DNA of 64,000 nucleotides from JAKZVK01 sp965248255 (lineage in GTDB: Bacteria; Acidobacteriota; Terriglobia; Bryobacterales; UBA6623). A program made the translations under genes and the position numbers. Position 1 is the first letter of the stretch. Every line of letters begins with the position of its first letter. The notes under the pieces are model-generated. The model made no database searches. It saw nothing but the letters and a program-made list of their open reading frames with translations, and was not told where the DNA came from. This document shows, in pieces, positions 61,269 to 64,000 of this stretch. The DNA lies in contig CBDFIW010000003.1 of assembly GCA_965248255.1 (NCBI GenBank), forward strand, positions 682,001 to 746,000, given 5' to 3'.

Positions 61269-64000
61269 GTGAATCGCAAGAACACTTCAACGACCGCCAG
61301 AGTATTTGCTGCTGTCACCGCATGGGCGATCTTCGCGCCCGGCCTCTTTGGCCAAACCTGGGTCGAAGACACGTTTGAGGACTTCGCCGACGGCACGCTC
61401 GACGCCGCGGGACAGAACCTCTACGTCAGCCGCGACGGCAAGATTCGCTCGATTCACCGCTTCGACCTCAACCAGGACGGCTATCTGGACCTGATGTTCA
61501 ACAACACGCACGACCGCCGGTCGTTCATTCCCGCGACGCACGCGACCGTCGGGCCAGGCCGCACGGTTCATCACACCCCCCTGGCAGTCGAAGGCAGTCG
61601 GCAGGTGCTCTTCGCCGACCTGAATCGCGACGGCTTCCTCGATGTCGTTTTCTGCCCCAACGCAACCGGCGTGCAGACGACGCGGCGCTTTGTGACGGTG
61701 ATCTACGGCGGGGAGGACGGCTGGCAGGCAAGGCGCAGCAACGGCTTGCTGCCGGTGAACGCAGCCGCTGCGGTGGCAGTCGCCGACCTAAACGCGGATC
61801 AATGGCCCGATATCGTCACCCTGAACAGTGAGGGCTGGCTGCACGGCCAACCGACCCAAGGGCGCATCATCCGTATCTTCTGGGGTGGCGAGCACGGCTT
61901 CTTCCTAACGCGGTACCGCGACATCGGAGTCGAAGGCGCCCTCGACTTGGCGGCGGCGGACCTGGATGGCGACGGCTCGCGAGATCTGGCGATCCTGACC
62001 GACGACGGCGCCGTGTTGCTCTACTGGGCCGCCCGATCAGAGATCCCCGCCGGACAGCTTGAGCGAGTGCCGCTGCCTGCTCCGGGCACAGGCGCGGCGA
62101 ATCTCACCGCCACGGATGCCGACGGGGACGGGAACAGCGATCTGCTGGTGGGTACAAATGAGGCCAGGCTGTACCTGCTGCTTAGCACGGGCTCTCGAGA
62201 ACCTCTGGCGGGACGAACCCTCAACACGGCCGGCGCGTCCCACGTGGCGGTCGGTGACTTGGACGGCGACCAACGGCCCGAACTCGTCTTGACGAACTTT
62301 GCCCAGAACCGCGCCGGGGGCGGCGAGGCGTCCGGGGCCGCGGCGCGGCCAGGGCCCATGATTCAAATCCGTTGGAGCGGTAATGAGGGTGGGATGTCGA
62401 GATCCGCTAGCTTCCACATTCCCTACGCATCGGCCACTGCCATCGGCGATCTCGACGGCGATGGGCGAAACGATCTCGCGGTGGCAATCCACCAAGGTGA
62501 GACGACCTACCTTACCCACTCGCTGATCTTATTCGGCCGAGGGAACCGAAACTTCCAGCGTGGAAAGGAAGGCATCCCTACCGAGGGGGCGATCGATGTG
62601 GCCATCGCCCCGAAAACGGATCACCATCCCGCTCGGGCTGTCTTTGCAAGTAGTCTGGGCGGCAGCGTTGGTGAGCTGGTCCCGGTCCAGGTGTTTTGGG
62701 GTGGCAAAGACGGATTCGACCCGGCTCTTCAGTGGGAGATCCCCATGCGCAGCGGCTACGAATCGAGCGCGGCGGATCTCAATGCCGACGGCTACGTCGA
62801 CGTGGTTGCGCTGAATTCCGGTCACGCCGGGGCCGCGGCAGTTGGTGACCCGACGCTGGGCGCCAACATCTTCTGGGGCGGCCCAGGGGACTACGATCTG
62901 GGCTACGATCTCGACCGCCGCCGCACGGCGCTCAACGAGCCCGACCTCGCGAGCACGAACATCGCCGACCTCAACCGCGACGGCTACCTCGATGTCGTGC
63001 TCGGTTCGTTCGAGCCTTCGGGCCCGATGGTCATCTACTACGGCGGCAAGAAGGGCTTCAGCCGCTCCCGTCGCCGGGAGATCGAATCCGAAGGCCGCTC
63101 GGCCGAGCCGGTGATTGCAGACTTCAACAAAGACGACTGGCTCGACATCGCGGTGGTTTCATCGGTCGAGAACCGGGTCCGCATCTTCCAGGGCGGTCTC
63201 GACGGCTTCAGCGCCACTCGCCAGACCCGATTGGACGCACCGTATCCCATCGGACTCGAAGCCGCCGACCTCAACGCCGACGGCGATCTCGACTTGATCG
63301 TGGCCGGCTACCAAGACCCGGTCAGCCACAACCACGACATGGGCCTCACGGTTTTCTGGGGGAGCAAGCAAGGTTTCCGGCCCTGGGACGCACAATGGCT
63401 ACCGGGCATGACGCCGATCAGCCCCGCCGTCGCCGACTTCGATGCCGACGGCTATCTCGATATCTTCTCGCCCCACTATCACGCCGAATTAACGCGCGAG
63501 CTACTGCCGAATTATCTGTACTGGGGCGGCAAGGATGGCTTTGCACCCCGGCGGCGTAGCAGCCTGATCTGCGACTCCGCCCACGACGCGCAGACGGGCG
63601 ACTTCGACCACGACGGCCGCCTTGATCTGGCCGTCTCTTGCCACACAACTGACGGCGACCACAACACCGACTCGAAGGTCTTCTACAACGACGGCAATCG
63701 CTTTCGGAAGCCGCGCGTCCAGCGCCTCCCCACGCACGGCACGCATTGGATGTGGTCGCAGGACATGGGGCATATCTATCACCGCGGCTGGGAACAAACG
63801 TATCAGTCGTCAGTTTTCGAGTGGGAGGGCGAAAAGAGTCAAGGACAGCTCAGTCACGAAGCCGACGTGCCTAGAGGAACCGAACTGTTCTTCCAGGTGC
63901 GGTCGGCTACCGCAGCCCGGGGTCTGGAGGCGCAAACCTGGCGGTGGATTCAAGGCCACGGCTTCCTGCTAGCAGACGATCATCGCGTCCTGCAATACCA
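61269..64000 (+). CDS. Secreted FG-GAP/VCBS-repeat protein, 3' end outside the window
   Basis: At least 910 aa; open from GTG 61269 to the window end. Signal peptide (TARVFAAVTAWAIFAPGLFG), then at least ten FG-GAP repeats with calcium loops, e.g. 'FDLNQDGYLDLMFNN', 'ADLNRDGFLDVVFCP', 'ADLDGDGSRDLAILTDDG', 'GDLDGDGRNDLAVAIH', 'ADLNADGYVDVVALNSG', 'ADFNKDDWLDIAVVSS', 'ADFDADGYLDIFSPHYH', often followed by 'xFWGG..GF'. This is an integrin-alpha-like beta-propeller, probably more than one, at the cell surface or secreted. The last about 70 residues before the edge (WEGEKSQGQLSHEADVPRGT..) leave the propeller and begin another, unidentified domain. The start is chosen because it alone provides the signal peptide. 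Confidence 0.88.
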   Translation, partial: MNRKNTSTTARVFAAVTAWAIFAPGLFGQTWVEDTFEDFADGTLDAAGQNLYVSRDGKIRSIHRFDLNQDGYLDLMFNNTHDRRSFIPATHATVGPGRTVHHTPLAVEGSRQVLFADLNRDGFLDVVFCPNATGVQTTRRFVTVIYGGEDGWQARRSNGLLPVNAAAAVAVADLNADQWPDIVTLNSEGWLHGQPTQGRIIRIFWGGEHGFFLTRYRDIGVEGALDLAAADLDGDGSRDLAILTDDGAVLLYWAARSEIPAGQLERVPLPAPGTGAANLTATDADGDGNSDLLVGTNEARLYLLLSTGSREPLAGRTLNTAGASHVAVGDLDGDQRPELVLTNFAQNRAGGGEASGAAARPGPMIQIRWSGNEGGMSRSASFHIPYASATAIGDLDGDGRNDLAVAIHQGETTYLTHSLILFGRGNRNFQRGKEGIPTEGAIDVAIAPKTDHHPARAVFASSLGGSVGELVPVQVFWGGKDGFDPALQWEIPMRSGYESSAADLNADGYVDVVALNSGHAGAAAVGDPTLGANIFWGGPGDYDLGYDLDRRRTALNEPDLASTNIADLNRDGYLDVVLGSFEPSGPMVIYYGGKKGFSRSRRREIESEGRSAEPVIADFNKDDWLDIAVVSSVENRVRIFQGGLDGFSATRQTRLDAPYPIGLEAADLNADGDLDLIVAGYQDPVSHNHDMGLTVFWGSKQGFRPWDAQWLPGMTPISPAVADFDADGYLDIFSPHYHAELTRELLPNYLYWGGKDGFAPRRRSSLICDSAHDAQTGDFDHDGRLDLAVSCHTTDGDHNTDSKVFYNDGNRFRKPRVQRLPTHGTHWMWSQDMGHIYHRGWEQTYQSSVFEWEGEKSQGQLSHEADVPRGTELFFQVRSATAARGLEAQTWRWIQGHGFLLADDHRVLQY

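Overview
The window is GC-rich bacterial DNA that most resembles an Acidobacteriota genome (Bryobacterales/Solibacteres or a neighbouring class). This is an inference from gene content: PSCyt1/DUF1549/DUF1553 plus DUF1501 pairs, FG-GAP/ASPIC-UnbV and TPR proteins, a winged-helix/TolB-propeller regulator, an ADOP-permease remnant, an Npt-type carrier, and an RNase E/G whose S1 domain carries a huge insertion. No rRNA, tRNA or CRISPR array was seen.

Layout. 0-10.3 kb: hemH, then a minus-strand operon of two tandem DUF4331 genes and a DUF4198 gene; each DUF4331 gene is split by a different IS630-type element, and one of those elements is itself split by an IS1380 element. 10.4-19.4 kb: Npt-like transporter, HtrA protease, and a wrecked Na+-NQR locus (nqrA split by a MITE plus an IS; nqrB fused in frame to the 3' end of an alanine dehydrogenase gene), then an NAD-dependent epimerase. 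19.6-25.8 kb: a small secreted LEA-like repeat protein, an IS3 element split by an IS5 element, and polysaccharide genes of which three are truncated (DegT, FemAB/GNAT, GT4) and one is whole (Wzy-like polymerase). 26.2-35.1 kb: the one intact housekeeping block, mreB-mreC-mreD-mrdA-rodA and rng. 35-64 kb: secreted zincin, broken CadC/TolB gene, ceramidase-like gene, DUF1501/PSCyt1 operon, TPR and ASPIC/UnbV genes, PQQ propeller, metallophosphoesterase, SDR, an antitoxin-like gene and a long FG-GAP protein running off the end.

The dominant theme is insertion-sequence invasion and gene decay. At least 11 IS copies and one MITE (about 13 kb, roughly a fifth of the window) are present: five near-identical IS630-A, two IS630-C, one IS630-B, one IS1380, one IS3 and one IS5. 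Several interrupted genes can be rebuilt exactly in frame by removing the element and one target copy, so these insertions look recent. Eight of ten TA-targeting or CTAG-duplicating insertions lie at CTAG. Three long G tracts (25, 15 and 21 nt, always G on the coding strand) lie upstream of nqrA, inside the CadC/TolB gene, and directly before the start of the FG-GAP gene; they are either contingency tracts or assembly artefacts. Four single-base frameshifts, all in short G/C runs, raise the same question.
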